64,000 nucleotides of DNA from positions 1-64,000 of the forward strand of contig JAJVIG010000016.1 in NCBI GenBank assembly GCA_022072145.1. The letters are read 5' to 3'. The translations under genes were made by a program, and so were the position numbers. This DNA comes from Pseudomonadales bacterium. GTDB lineage: Bacteria; Pseudomonadota; Gammaproteobacteria; Pseudomonadales; UBA5518. Shown piece by piece: positions 51,192 through 61,459 of this stretch (its first letter is position 1; each line of letters starts with the position of its first letter). A model generated the notes under the pieces. It did not search any database and was not told the origin of the DNA. It worked only from the letters and a program-made list of their open reading frames with translations.

Positions 51192-52878
51192 GCACCCACC
51201 TGCGAACCACCTGCGCGACGCGCTCCGGGTCGCCCTCCACCAATGCCTGCACCGCCGACAGCCGGCGCTGGTACTCGCGCGCCGGACCGGGCAGCATCAG
51301 CGCCGCCTCGCCCGCCTCGCCGGCGCCCCCCTGCGCGGTCGCCTCGAGGCGTGCGCGCTCGGCCTGCTGGCGCTCCTCGAGGGCCCGGATCTGGCGCGTG
51401 TTGCTGCTCAGCGAGCGTAGCACGGGCGCGACCACCGCGAGCAGCACCACCAGCAGCGCGATCACTGCCAGCAGCTGGCGCAGCAGCGGCATGAACCAGT
51501 CCTGGCGCCAGAACGGCTCCTCCTCGGCCGCCACTTCCTCGACGGGCAGGTCGAAGAAGGCCGCGTTGACGACGTTGACGCTGTCGCCGCGCGCGGCGTC
51601 GTAGCCGACCGCATCGCGCACCAGCGTGGTGATGCGCGCCAGCGCCGCCTCGTCCCACGCGATGCTCTCGCGTTTCCCCTCGGCGTCGATGCGTTCCCGG
51701 TCGTCGAGCACCACCGCCACCGTGAGCCGGCGCACCTTGCCCACCTGATGGCGGGTGTAGCTCAGCGAACGGTCGAGTTCGTAGTTGCGCGTGGCCTGGC
51801 TGCGCACGTTGCGTGGCTCGGCCGGCGCTGCTCCGGCCGCGCCCGGCACGGTTCCGGGCACCACCTCCGGCGCCACCCCGCTCGCCGGCGGCTGGTTGCT
51901 GAGCGCGCCCGGGATGCCGGAACCGCTGTCTCCGGCCACGCGCTGCTCGTCCAGGCGCTGCTCGCTGCGCAGCGCCGGCAGGTCGGGATTGTAGATCTCG
52001 TCGGCACGCTCGACCGCGGTGAAGTCCACGTCGGCCGTGACCTCGGCCTTGTAGCGTCCGCCGCCGACGATCGGATCCAGGATCCGGTGCACGCGCTGCA
52101 CCAGCTGGTCCTCGAGCCGCGCGGTGTGCTCGAGCTGGCGGTTCGCGGCCGCCGCCTCGGCATCCTCGGTGAAGTCCGACAGCAGTTTGCCCTGTTGATC
52201 GACGATGGTGACCGCCGCGAGCTCGAGGCCCGGCACGCTCGATGCCACCAGATTGCCGATCGCGCGCACCTGTCCCTTCTCGACCGCGCGCCCCGGCTGC
52301 ACGTCGAGCAGCACCGAGGCCGCCGGCTTGCGCTGGTCGCGCACGAAGGCCGAACGCTCCGGCAACGCGAGGTGCACGCGCGCGCCACGCACGCTGTTGA
52401 TGCTCGCGATGGTGCGCGCGAGCTCGTTCTCGAGCCCGCGCCGGTAGCGCGCCGTCTCGATGAACTGGCTGGTGCCGATGCCCTGGTCCTGCTCGAGCAT
52501 CTCGAGCCCGACCGCCCGCTGGCTCGGCACCCCGGCCTCCGCCAGCGCGAGCCGCGCTTCGTGCATGCGCGCGGACTCGACCAGCAACGCCCCGCTGTCG
52601 GCGTCGATGCGGTAGTCGATCCCGCGCGACTCGAGCGTTTCGACCACCGAGGCCGCGTCCAGATTCTCCATGCTGCCGTACAACGGACGCAGATCCGCCG
52701 CCTGCGACCACAGCACCAGCCACACGGCGAGCGCGATGCTCGCCGCAAGGCCGACGATCACCCCCACCTGGCGCGGGATCGACAGGCTCGCGATACCCGC
52801 CACGTACGGATTCAACGCGGCCGCGCCGCCGCTCACCGCGGGCAGCTGAGATCCGCCTTCCGCTTCCTTTTCGGCCAT
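51178..52878 (-). CDS. fliF: Flagellar MS-ring protein FliF
   Basis: The product is 566 residues. A first membrane helix (around IVGLAASIALAVWLVLWSQA) precedes the ring-building region (ALLVESARMHEARLALAEAG, FIETARYRRGLENELARTIA) and the disordered linker. A second helix near LLRQLLAVIALLVVLLAVVA follows, with a C-terminal FliG-binding tail. It builds the inner-membrane MS-ring. It follows fliE with a 35-base gap. Confidence 0.95.
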   Translation of the reverse strand: MAEKEAEGGSQLPAVSGGAAALNPYVAGIASLSIPRQVGVIVGLAASIALAVWLVLWSQAADLRPLYGSMENLDAASVVETLESRGIDYRIDADSGALLVESARMHEARLALAEAGVPSQRAVGLEMLEQDQGIGTSQFIETARYRRGLENELARTIASINSVRGARVHLALPERSAFVRDQRKPAASVLLDVQPGRAVEKGQVRAIGNLVASSVPGLELAAVTIVDQQGKLLSDFTEDAEAAAANRQLEHTARLEDQLVQRVHRILDPIVGGGRYKAEVTADVDFTAVERADEIYNPDLPALRSEQRLDEQRVAGDSGSGIPGALSNQPPASGVAPEVVPGTVPGAAGAAPAEPRNVRSQATRNYELDRSLSYTRHQVGKVRRLTVAVVLDDRERIDAEGKRESIAWDEAALARITTLVRDAVGYDAARGDSVNVVNAAFFDLPVEEVAAEEEPFWRQDWFMPLLRQLLAVIALLVVLLAVVAPVLRSLSSNTRQIRALEERQQAERARLEATAQGGAGEAGEAALMLPGPAREYQRRLSAVQALVEGDPERVAQVVRRWVRDSE

Positions 52879-52913
52879 GCTCCCGGCGCCTCCGTCAGCG
52901 ATGCATCAGCGCA

Positions 52914-53270
52914 TCACACCGACATGTTCATGATTTCCTTGTAGGCGTCGACCAGGCGGTTGCGCACCTGCGTCATCGCCTCGAACGCGACACTCGACTT
53001 CTCGGCGGCGATCATCACCTGCGTGAGGCTCACGCCGGGCTGTCCGAGTTCGTAGCCCTCGCGCAGCGTGTTCGCCTCCTGCTGCACGGCGTTCACGCGC
53101 TCGATGGCCTGGCTGAACAGCGCACCGAAGGCGGGCGTGTCTTCCTGCGGGCGCAGGAACTGTCCGGGCTCGATACGCCCCGGCACCGCCTCCTGCACCG
53201 GGCGCTGCATCTGCGCCTGGATCGAGCGCATCTGCGCCAGCACCTGTGCGATATCGGCCCGCTCGATCAT
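52914..53270 (-). CDS. fliE: Flagellar hook-basal body protein FliE
   Basis: The product is 118 residues from the ATG at 53270. The C-terminal pattern SLTQVMIAAEKSSVAFEAMT, then QVRNRLVDAYKEIMNMSV, is diagnostic. FliE joins the MS-ring to the rod. The longer frame to 53369 would run through the sigma-54 promoter, so the internal ATG (preceded by GGGGGGGCGGGG) is the better start. It is the first gene of fliEFGHIJ-cheY-like. Confidence 0.93.
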   Translation of the reverse strand: MIERADIAQVLAQMRSIQAQMQRPVQEAVPGRIEPGQFLRPQEDTPAFGALFSQAIERVNAVQQEANTLREGYELGQPGVSLTQVMIAAEKSSVAFEAMTQVRNRLVDAYKEIMNMSV

Positions 53271-53352
53271 CCCCGCCCCCCCGGAAGAACGCCCCCGCCA
53301 CGCGACGGATTCTTGGCGCAGCGCATCGTCACGCTGGCCTCGCGGCGGTGGC

Positions 53353-53369
53353 TGCATATTCCGGGCCAA
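53353..53369 (-). promoter_or_regulatory. Sigma-54 (-24/-12) promoter for the fliE operon
   Basis: The minus strand reads TTGGCCCGGAATATGCA, matching the YTGGCACGRNNNTTGCW consensus except at two positions, with GG-N10-GC spacing exact. It lies 83 bases before the fliE ATG and beside a REP-like cluster. Confidence 0.7.
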
Positions 53370-53390
53370 CCGAGCCCCGAGAGCTCATGC

Positions 53391-53527
53391 AGGTCCGGGC
53401 TGTGCCCGGACATGAATTGTTCGGCCGCGGGCCGAACCTACGCCGGACATCGTTCGGCGTGGCATGGCGAATGTTCGGCCGCAGGCCGAACCTACGCGGT
53501 CATCGTTCGGCCAGAGGCCGAACCTGC
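53391..53527 (-). repeat. REP-like palindromic repeats between fliE and ttcA
   Basis: Contains a GTCCGGGC..GCCCGGAC-type hairpin and three TTCGGCC..GGCCGAACCTAC hairpins, the same two families as the array at 25.1 kb but in the opposite order and more degenerate. It lies in the divergence-free gap between the fliE promoter and the end of ttcA. The remaining bases of 53271-53531 hold only the sigma-54 promoter. Confidence 0.8.
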
Positions 53528-53531
53528 GGCC

Positions 53532-54371
53532 TCAGCCGACGTTGATGGCGCGGATGCGGTCGGAGGCCGGCGCGCGGGCGCGCAGGGAACGGAAATCGAA
53601 CAGCCGGGTATCGGCCAGCTGGGAAGGCGCGACGTTGCCGATCGCGCCGAAGATCGAGTCCACGCGTCCCGGGAAGCGCCGCTCCCAGTCGCGCAGCATC
53701 TCCTTGATCGCCTTGCGCTGCAGGTTGTCCTGCGAGCCGCAGAGGTTGCAGGGAATGATCGGGAAGCCGCGGTAGTCGGCGTAGGCCTCGAGGTCGTCCT
53801 CCCGGCAGTACGCCAACGGCCGGATCACCACGTTGTCGCCGTCGTCGCTCAGCAGCTTCGGCGGCATCGCCTTCAGCTTGCCGCCGTGGAACAGGTTGAG
53901 GAACAGCGTCTCGACGATGTCGTCGCGGTGATGGCCGAGCGCGATCTTGCTGGCGCCGATCTCGCGCGCAAAACCGTACAGGTTGCCGCGGCGCAACCGC
54001 GAGCACAGGCTGCAGGTGGTCTTGCCCTCGGGAATCAGCGACTTCACGACGCTGTAGGTGTCGCGCTCGAGGATATGGAACTCGACCCCGATCGATTCCA
54101 GATAGGTCGGCAGCACGTCCTCGGGGAAGCCGGGCTGCTTCTGGTCCAGGTTGACTGCGACCACGTCGAAGACCACCGGTGCCGTCTTCTGCAGGTTGAG
54201 CAGGATGTCGAGCATCCCGTAGGAGTCCTTGCCGCCGGATAGGCAAACCATCACGCGGTCGCCGGCCTCGATCATCGCGTAGTCCTCGATCGCACGGCCC
54301 ACGTTGCGCCGCAGACGCTTCTGCAGCTTGTTGAACTCGGTGCGACTCCTGCGCGGATCAGCCGGGGCCAA
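53532..54371 (-). CDS. ttcA: tRNA 2-thiocytidine(32) synthetase TtcA
   Basis: The product is 279 residues. It thiolates C32 of certain tRNAs. The N-terminus [20 protein letters not shown] is typical, the PP-loop is [14 protein letters not shown], and the two CxxC pairs that bind the iron-sulfur cluster are in [12 protein letters not shown] and [11 protein letters not shown]. No ATG is found before the conserved N-terminus, so a TTG at 54371 is the most likely start. It is divergent from mdh. Confidence 0.93.
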   Translation of the reverse strand: MAPADPRRSRTEFNKLQKRLRRNVGRAIEDYAMIEAGDRVMVCLSGGKDSYGMLDILLNLQKTAPVVFDVVAVNLDQKQPGFPEDVLPTYLESIGVEFHILERDTYSVVKSLIPEGKTTCSLCSRLRRGNLYGFAREIGASKIALGHHRDDIVETLFLNLFHGGKLKAMPPKLLSDDGDNVVIRPLAYCREDDLEAYADYRGFPIIPCNLCGSQDNLQRKAIKEMLRDWERRFPGRVDSIFGAIGNVAPSQLADTRLFDFRSLRARAPASDRIRAINVG

Positions 54372-54444
54372 GGCGATGCTTCCTGGTGACGGTACGGGGC
54401 GCGCATTCTACGGGCTTTCGCCGGCCCGGTCATGCCCGCACGTG

Positions 54445-54474
54445 TTGGCGCCACCGGGGCCCAGCGGCTACAAT
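54445..54474 (+). promoter_or_regulatory. Sigma-70-type promoter for mdh
   Basis: TTGGCG (54445-54450) and TACAAT (54469-54474) are separated by 18 bases. The -10 is 64 bases before the mdh ATG. One position of the -10 and two of the -35 differ from consensus. Confidence 0.55.
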
Positions 54475-54538
54475 GCCGCCCCTTCCGCCGCGGCCAGCAC
54501 CGCGGGTCGATCACTCAACCCGACAGGAAATCCCCGAG

Positions 54539-55519
54539 ATGAAGACTCCCGTTCGCGTAACCGTCACCGGCGCCGCCGGCCAGATCAGCTACAGCCTGCT
54601 GTTCCGCATCGCCTCCGGCGCGATGCTCGGCCCGGACCAGCCGGTGATCCTGCAGATGCTGGAGATCACGCCGGCGCTCGGTGCCCTGCAAGGGGTCGCG
54701 ATGGAACTCGAGGACTGCGCGTTCCCGCTGCTCGCGGGCATGGTCTGCACCGACCAGCCCGAGGAAGCCTTCGCCGGAACCCAGTACGCGTTGCTGGTCG
54801 GTGCGCGCCCGCGTGGCCCCGGCATGGAGCGCAAGGACCTGCTCGAGGCCAACGCCGCCATCTTCTCGGTGCAGGGCAAGGCGATCGACGCCGCCGCCGC
54901 GCGCGACATCCGCGTGCTGGTGGTCGGCAACCCGGCCAACACCAACGCGCTGATCGCCCAGCGCAACGCGCCCGGCATCGACCCGCGCCGCTTCACCGCG
55001 ATGACGCGCCTGGACCACAACCGCGCGATCACGCAACTGGCGAACCGCACCGGCAACCCGGTCACCGCCGTGACCCACATGACGATCTGGGGCAACCACT
55101 CCTCGACGCAGTACCCCGACCTGTTCAACGCCAAGGTCAACGGCAAGCCCGCGCTGGAGCTGGTCGATCGCGCCTGGTACGAGAACGACTTCATCCCGAC
55201 CGTGCAGCAGCGCGGCGCCGCGGTGATCAAGGCGCGCGGTGCCTCGAGCGCCGCCTCGGCAGCCAACGCCGCGATCGACCACATGCGCAGCTGGGCGCTC
55301 GGCACCGCACCGGGCGACTGGGTCAGCATGGGCGTCTACAGCGACGGCAGCTACGGCATCCGGGAAGGGCTGATCTACTCGTTCCCCTGCGTCTGCAAGG
55401 AGGGTGAGTGGCAGATCGTGCAGGGCGCGCAGATCAACGACTTCTCGCGCGCGAAGATGCAGGCCACCGAGCAGGAACTGAGCGAGGAGCGCGACGCCGT
55501 CGCCCATCTGCTGCCGTGA
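54539..55519 (+). CDS. mdh: Malate dehydrogenase
   Basis: The product is 326 residues, the size of the proteobacterial cytosolic-type MDH. It oxidises malate to oxaloacetate with NAD in the TCA cycle. The NAD loop is [19 protein letters not shown]. The substrate-binding arginine loop is [20 protein letters not shown]. Catalytic Asp and His are in TRLDHNRA and [20 protein letters not shown] precedes the ATG. It is monocistronic, with a strong hairpin after the stop. Confidence 0.96.
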   Translation: MKTPVRVTVTGAAGQISYSLLFRIASGAMLGPDQPVILQMLEITPALGALQGVAMELEDCAFPLLAGMVCTDQPEEAFAGTQYALLVGARPRGPGMERKDLLEANAAIFSVQGKAIDAAAARDIRVLVVGNPANTNALIAQRNAPGIDPRRFTAMTRLDHNRAITQLANRTGNPVTAVTHMTIWGNHSSTQYPDLFNAKVNGKPALELVDRAWYENDFIPTVQQRGAAVIKARGASSAASAANAAIDHMRSWALGTAPGDWVSMGVYSDGSYGIREGLIYSFPCVCKEGEWQIVQGAQINDFSRAKMQATEQELSEERDAVAHLLP

Positions 55520-55526
55520 CCGCTCG

Positions 55527-55561
55527 CGCCGGCACGGGGCATCACGCCCCCCGTGCCGGCG
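55527..55561 (+). terminator. Stem-loop downstream of mdh, probable terminator
   Basis: A perfect 13-bp stem (CGCCGGCACGGGG at 55527-55539 with its complement at 55549-55561) and a 9-base loop start eight bases after the mdh stop. The following TT is short, so termination may be imperfect or rely on the neighbouring palindrome. Confidence 0.65.
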
Positions 55562-55564
55562 TTC

Positions 55565-55738
55565 AGAGGGTGTCGCAAGACCTCTCGCCGTGGGACGGTG
55601 CCAGCGCGCGGCGGCGATTTCACACCCGTGGGACGCCGTGAATACATCCCTGTAGGCTCGAACGCCGCATCCCTGCGGCGTACGCCCACCGGTGCGAAAT
55701 CGCCGCCGCACGCTTCGCAGGTTTCTGCGACAGCCTCT
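55565..55738. repeat. MITE-like palindromic element with long imperfect inverted arms
   Basis: The left arm starts AGAGGGTGTCGCA; the reverse complement of the right end starts AGAGGCTGTCGCA. Further in, GCGGCGGCGATTTCACACC on the left mirrors GGTGCGAAATCGCCGCCGC on the right, and the centre has GAACGCCGCATCCCTGCGGC. So most of its 174 bases can fold back. It encodes nothing. A degenerate relative in opposite orientation lies at 21402-21552. It ends exactly at the stop codon of the next gene. Confidence 0.75.
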
Positions 55739-56641
55739 TCAGCCATCCGATTCGATCAGGGTCGCCTGGATCCTGAACTCCCCGAGCCGCGGCTCGGTGC
55801 CGACCAGCCGCAATGGCGCCCCCGATTCCGTATCCACGCAGACCTGCAGCCGGCCAGCCAGACCCAGCAAACGGAAGTCGTCGACCGCCTGCTCGTTGCT
55901 CTCGATCGCGATCCCGACGTGCCGGCACGCCGTTTCACCGTCGGCCTCGCGGCGCGCCCCCGCGCGCACGCGTGTGTGCGCGATCGTGTAGGCCGCCTCA
56001 CCCTGGCGCGTCAGCGCCACGCCCAGCGCGCCGTCGTCGGTGCACACGCGCGCCAGCGTGCGCACGCGCTCGGTGCGCACCAGGTCGGCGGCAAGCAACA
56101 GCAGTCCGAGCGAATCGGTGCAGTCGGCAGCCCGCTCGGCCGGGTGCAGCCGTTCACGCTTCAACGGCCAGCGCGCGGGCGCACTGCCGCGCGGTGCGTC
56201 CACGCCGCGCCGCTGCCACTCGTAGCTGCCGCCCTCGATGAACCGCGTGAGCTTGTAGCGCCCGCCACGCGCCGAATCGAGGCGTTCGCGCTGCAGTACC
56301 TGGAGGGTGTCGCGCGCAAGCCAGACGGTGACGTGCGAGGAAATGCCGGGGAGGCGGCTGCGCGCATCGATGCGCCACACACCCGCTGCCGGCACGGGGA
56401 TTCCGCGGTGTCCCGGAACCTCCACCAGTTGCCCGGCCACCTCCTGCGCGGAGGGCACCGTTACACTGACGCTGGAGCTGGCCACCAGCATGAACTTGCG
56501 CGCCTCCAGCTCGATGCGCTTCCAGTCCCACGCCGGCGCCAGCGCGTCGGCGGATGCCGCCAGCGCGAACACGAACCCGCAGGCGATGCGCCCGGCCAGG
56601 CGCCAGTGCCGGCGTTCAGATCGAACGCATGCTGCCGCCAT
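55739..56641 (-). CDS. Secreted protein of unknown function
   Basis: The product is 300 residues. An N-terminal signal-like segment (WRLAGRIACGFVFALAASAD) is followed by a mature region with WKRIELEARKFMLVASSSVS, then GVWRIDARSRLPGISSHVTV and a final beta-rich part (RLQVCVDTESGAPLRLVG). The pattern is that of a periplasmic or outer-membrane-associated protein with all-beta character, perhaps lipocalin- or LolA-like, but no family is recognised. The ATG at 56641 overlaps the SDR 3' end by 26 bases. Its stop lies at the edge of the MITE-like element, which may have replaced its original downstream sequence. Confidence 0.7.
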   Translation of the reverse strand: MAAACVRSERRHWRLAGRIACGFVFALAASADALAPAWDWKRIELEARKFMLVASSSVSVTVPSAQEVAGQLVEVPGHRGIPVPAAGVWRIDARSRLPGISSHVTVWLARDTLQVLQRERLDSARGGRYKLTRFIEGGSYEWQRRGVDAPRGSAPARWPLKRERLHPAERAADCTDSLGLLLLAADLVRTERVRTLARVCTDDGALGVALTRQGEAAYTIAHTRVRAGARREADGETACRHVGIAIESNEQAVDDFRLLGLAGRLQVCVDTESGAPLRLVGTEPRLGEFRIQATLIESDG

Positions 56642-57401
56642 CGACCACCACCGTCGCGCCGCTGATGTAGCTCGCCGCCGGCGAGAGCAGGAAGGCTCCG
56701 GCCCGGCCGAATTCCTCCGGTGATCCGTAGCGTCCGAGCGGAATCGCCTGTTCGCGTTGCCGGCGCACCTGCACTGCGTCGACCCCGAGCCGCCCGGCCT
56801 GGAACGCGTCGAGCTGGACGGTGCGGTCGGTCGCGATCAGCCCCGGCACGAGGTTGTTCACCCGGATCCCGTCGGGCGCGAGCTCACGCGACAGGCTCTT
56901 CGCCAGCGCGGCCACGCCGGCGCGCATCACATTCGACAGCAGCAGCTGCTCGACCGGCTCACGGACCGTCGACGAGGTCAGGGTCAGGATCGCGCCGCCA
57001 CGCGCCCGCAGCTGCGGCAAGGCTAGCCGCACCAGGCGCACGACGCCAAGCAGCGTGAGCTCGTACGCTCCTTGCCAGGCGGTGTCGTCGAAGGCATCGA
57101 AGCCTCCGGGCGGCGGGCCGCCGGCGTTGCAGACCACCCCGTCGAGGCGCCCGAAATGCGCCGCGCTGGCAGCCACCCACCCCGCCAGCGCCGCCGGCTC
57201 GCGCACGTCGCAGGCAGTGCCCCGCACGTCGGTGCCCCCCGCGTCGGCGAGTTCGCGCGCCGCGCGCCCGATGCCATCGGCATCGCGGCTCGCGATCGCG
57301 AGGTGCGCACCCTCGGCGACCAGGCAACGCGCGATCGCGAAGCCGAGCCCCTTGCTCGCTCCGGCGATCAGGAAAACCATTCCGCGCACACCCAGATCCA
57401 T
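56616..57401 (-). CDS. SDR family oxidoreductase
   Basis: The product is 261 residues. It has a modified nucleotide-binding loop IAGASKGLGFAIARCL (residues about 12-27) and VCNAGGPPPGGF. The active-site Ser is in LTLTSSTVREPVEQ, and the catalytic Tyr position is hard to see: the region after it reads LLLSNVMRAGVAALAKSLSR, so Tyr appears replaced by Asn/Met. This 'SNVMRAG..K' form is typical of the subgroup related to 3-oxoacyl-ACP reductase-like proteins lacking the Tyr. A start at 57401 (MDLGVRGM) fits the fold. Activity may be altered. Confidence 0.8.
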   Translation of the reverse strand: MDLGVRGMVFLIAGASKGLGFAIARCLVAEGAHLAIASRDADGIGRAARELADAGGTDVRGTACDVREPAALAGWVAASAAHFGRLDGVVCNAGGPPPGGFDAFDDTAWQGAYELTLLGVVRLVRLALPQLRARGGAILTLTSSTVREPVEQLLLSNVMRAGVAALAKSLSRELAPDGIRVNNLVPGLIATDRTVQLDAFQAGRLGVDAVQVRRQREQAIPLGRYGSPEEFGRAGAFLLSPAASYISGATVVVDGGSMRSI

Positions 57402-57509
57402 GCCCAGTGCTCCACTGTCAGTCTGCCCGCACCACGGCGGCGGCGCAGAGACTACCACACGGCACGCTGGTCTATACTGCCACCCGAACCGTCACAGCAG
57501 GCGCGACGC

Positions 57510-58301
57510 ATGGCCGAACGCGGACTGAAGAAAATCCTGGCCGGACTGTTCTCGCGCCAGCCGCCCGAAGCCGCGATCGACGAGGTACCGGATCCGCGCG
57601 CGGGACTGGAACAGACGGTGATCCGCCTGCAGCAACTCGTCGAGGAGCGCTGCTTCGTCGACGTGCGTTTTCCCGACCGTGCCGACAACGTCTACCAGAG
57701 CCTGATCCTGAAGGTCGACCCCGCCGAGGGCTACGTGCTGATCGACGAGCTGTTCCCGGCGCACGGGCAGTTCTTCATTTCGCCCGGCGACGAAGTCGAG
57801 ATCACCAGCGTGCGCCGTGGCGTGCCGGTGCGTTTCGCGACCTGGGTCAAGGCGATCAGCATCGACGAGGCCGACGGTCTGCCGGCCTACCGGCTCGCGC
57901 TGCCGGATGCGGTCGAGGCAAAGCAGCGCCGCGCGCACTTCCGGCTCACCCTGGACACCGACAGCGGGGTGCGGTTGCGCCTGCGCGGCCCCGAGGGCGA
58001 CCGCCTGCTGTGCACGGTGCTGAACCTCTCGCAAGCCGGACTGAGCTTCGAGTGTCCCGGCAACGTGACCGAGTGGCTGCGCCAGCACACGCGACTGCGC
58101 CAGTGCATGCTGACCATTCCCGGCCTGCCCGAATTCCCGTGCGACCTCGAGGCGCGAAGTTTCGAGTTCCGCCGTCGCCCGTCGCGCCATACCATCGTCG
58201 GCGCCCGCATCGAGTCGCTCGCCCCCGCCGCAGCCCGCCAACTCGAGCAGTTCCTCGTCGTCGCGCAGCGCCAGCAGCGGCGCGAAACCGCACGCGTCTG
58301 A
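57510..58301 (+). CDS. YcgR-like PilZ-domain c-di-GMP effector
   Basis: The product is 263 residues. A YcgR-N-type domain (residues about 35-130; LILKVDPAEGYVLIDELFPA, FFISPGDEVEITSVRRG) precedes a PilZ domain with the c-di-GMP-binding RxxxR at R141-R145 (QRRAHFRLTL) and the NLSQAG motif at 172-177. It should sense c-di-GMP and could brake the flagellar motor, fitting the flagellar genes nearby. A TATACT -10-like hexamer sits at 57473-57478, about 32 bases upstream of the ATG. The 3' end abuts the permease gene in convergent orientation. Confidence 0.88.
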   Translation: MAERGLKKILAGLFSRQPPEAAIDEVPDPRAGLEQTVIRLQQLVEERCFVDVRFPDRADNVYQSLILKVDPAEGYVLIDELFPAHGQFFISPGDEVEITSVRRGVPVRFATWVKAISIDEADGLPAYRLALPDAVEAKQRRAHFRLTLDTDSGVRLRLRGPEGDRLLCTVLNLSQAGLSFECPGNVTEWLRQHTRLRQCMLTIPGLPEFPCDLEARSFEFRRRPSRHTIVGARIESLAPAAARQLEQFLVVAQRQQRRETARV

Positions 58302-60760
58302 TCAGTCGACGGCGCGCAGCACACCGAGCGGCGGCGTGCTCACGACCGTGCGGCAGTTGATCAGCCCGAGCAGCGCCGACAGCAGCGCCCCGAGCAGCGG
58401 CCCGGCCAGCCACGCCACTGCGTGCGCACGGAACTCCATCTCCATCAGCCGCGTCTGCACGATCCACGCCGCGCCTTCCGCACCAGCGGCCGCCAGCGTA
58501 CCCGCGAACGCACCGAGCAGCGCGAACTCGATCACCAGGCTGCCGAGCACCAGCCGGCGCGGCGCCCCGAGCACGCGCAGCATCGCGCCTTCGTGCAGGC
58601 GCGCATCCAGCCCGGCGCGCACGCTGGTGACCATCACCAGCAGCGCCGCCAGCGCCAGCAGCGCCAGCACCAGCGAGATCGCCTGCGCAAGCTGCGCGGT
58701 GATGTCGCGCACCTGCGCCAGCAGCGCGTCGACCTCGAGCAGCGTCAGCGTCGGGTAAGTGCGCAGCAACGCCGCCGGCACCTCACGCTGCGCGCGATCG
58801 GCATGGAAGCTGGTCAGCCACATCGCCGCCTCGCGCTCGAGCAGGTGGCGCGGAAACATCAGGAAGAAGTTCGGCCGCATGCTGTCCCAGTCGAGTTTGC
58901 GGATGCTGCTGACCTCGGCGTCGAAGCGGCTCGGCCCCACCTGCAGCGTCAGCACGCTGCCTATCCCCAGTCCCAGCGTCTGCGCGATGCCGGACTCGAC
59001 CGACACCTCGTCGCGCGCCGCGCCTCCCCACCACGCACCCGCCACCAGTTCGTTGTCCGGCGGCAGCGTGTCCGACCACGTGAGGTTGAGCTCGCGATCC
59101 ACATCGAGCGTCTCGCCATCGCCGGGCACGGGGGGCCTGCCGTCGACGGCGACGATACGCCCCGGAACCATCGGATACAGACCCGCGGTGCGGATCCCGT
59201 GCCCGGCGAGGAACTCCTCGACCGGCGCGACCTGGTGCGGCGCGATGTTGAGCAGGAAGTGGTTCGGCGCGCGCGGATCCAGCCCGCGCTGCCAGTCGTC
59301 CACGAGCGCGGTGCGCAGCACCAGCAGCAGCAACGCCAGCATCAGCGCGAACCCGAACACCAGTGCCTGCAGCGCGTTCAGCGCCGCGTGCCGGCGCAGT
59401 CCGGCGAACGCCAGTCCCGCCGCGCCGCGCACGCCGACCCCGGGCAGCTGCGCGCGCCGCAGCAGCAGGTAGCTCGCCCCCCCTACCACCACCGCCACGC
59501 CGAGCAGCGCGACGAGCACCGCGAAGGTAAGCAGCCAGTCCCCGCTGTACCAGCGCAGCAGCGCAACCAGCGTGATCGAGGCGCACGCGTACAACAACCC
59601 CGGTGCGGCGCGCGGTGCCAGCTCGCGCCGCAGCACGCCGGCCGGCGACGTGGCGCTCAGCGCGAGCAGCGGCGGTGTAGCGAGTCCGAGCAGACCGAGC
59701 GCACCGGTGCCCGCACCGAGCCACAGCGCACCACTTCCCGGCGGCGGCACCTCGCCGGCCAGCACCCCGCCCAGCACGCTGAATGCCGCCGCCTGCAGCA
59801 GCCACGCCAGCAGCCAGCCGAGCAGCGTGCCAGGCAGCAGCAGCCACAGCATGTTCAGCGCGTAGATTGCACGGATCGCGCCGACCGTGAGCCCCAGCGT
59901 CTTCAATACCGCGACGTGCGCACCATGACGCGCCGCGTAGCGTCGCACCGCCATCGCGAGCGCAACCCCGGCCAGCACCACCCCGAGCGAACCGCCGAGC
60001 AACAGGAACGATTCGGCGCGTGCCAGCGCCCTCGCGACACGCGGCGGGCCGTCCGCGACGGACACGAATCGCTGTCCCGGCGCCAGCTGCGGCTCGACGC
60101 GGGCACGCCACGCCGCGAGCTCCTGGCGTTCGCCCGCGAGCAGGTACGCGTACTGCACCCGGCTGCCGGGCTGCACCACGCCAGCGGCGGCGACGTCGCC
60201 CAGGTGCATCATCAGCCGCGGCCCCAGCGCGACGAAACTCGCGGCCGCGTCGGGCTCGCGCAGCAACACCGCCGCGACGCGCAACTCGATCTCGCCGACC
60301 ACCACGCACTCGCCGGGGGCTACCGCGAGCGCGGGCAGCAGCCGCTCGTCGAGCCACACCTCGCCACGTGCCGGACCGTGCGCGACCTCGCGCGGGACAC
60401 CGCCGATCGCATCGGCGATGGTGATCCGCCCCAGCAGCGGGTACGCGGCGTCGACGGCCTTCACGGTCGCCAGCTGCATCGCCTCGCCGCGCATCACCAT
60501 GGTCGCGAAGCCGAGCACCGTCGCGTTGCGCAGCCCCGCCGCGTCCGCCTCCCCGAGCCAGCGCGGATCCGCCGCGCGCGGGCCGCGCAGCACCAGGTCG
60601 CCGGCCATGAACGTCGCCCCGCGCTGCTCCACTGCGCGCTGCAGACGGTCCACGAACAGTCCGAGCGTGGTCACGATGGCGACCGCGAGCACCAGCGCGA
60701 CGGACGGAATCCCGAGCTCACCACCGCGCCAGTCGCGGCGGAACAGCCGCCAGGCGAGCT

Positions 60761-60767
<7 letters not shown>
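58302..60767 (-). CDS. ABC transporter permease of the FtsX/YbbP type
   Basis: The product is 821 residues with about ten membrane helices in the YbbP arrangement: an N-terminal helix (GIPSVALVLAVAIVTTLGLF), a periplasmic MacB-PCD-like domain, and three FtsX-type core groups (e.g. FLLLGGSLGVVLAGVALAMA; ISLVLALLALAALLVMVTSV). The C-terminal helix group ends near VAWLAGPLLGALLSALLGLI. It works with the ATPase encoded just upstream; both resemble the E. coli YbbA-YbbP pair beside tesA, whose substrate is not known. The start is GTG at 60767, overlapping the ATPase stop by seven bases. Confidence 0.88.
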
Positions 60768-61448
<681 letters not shown>

Positions 61449-61459
<11 letters not shown>

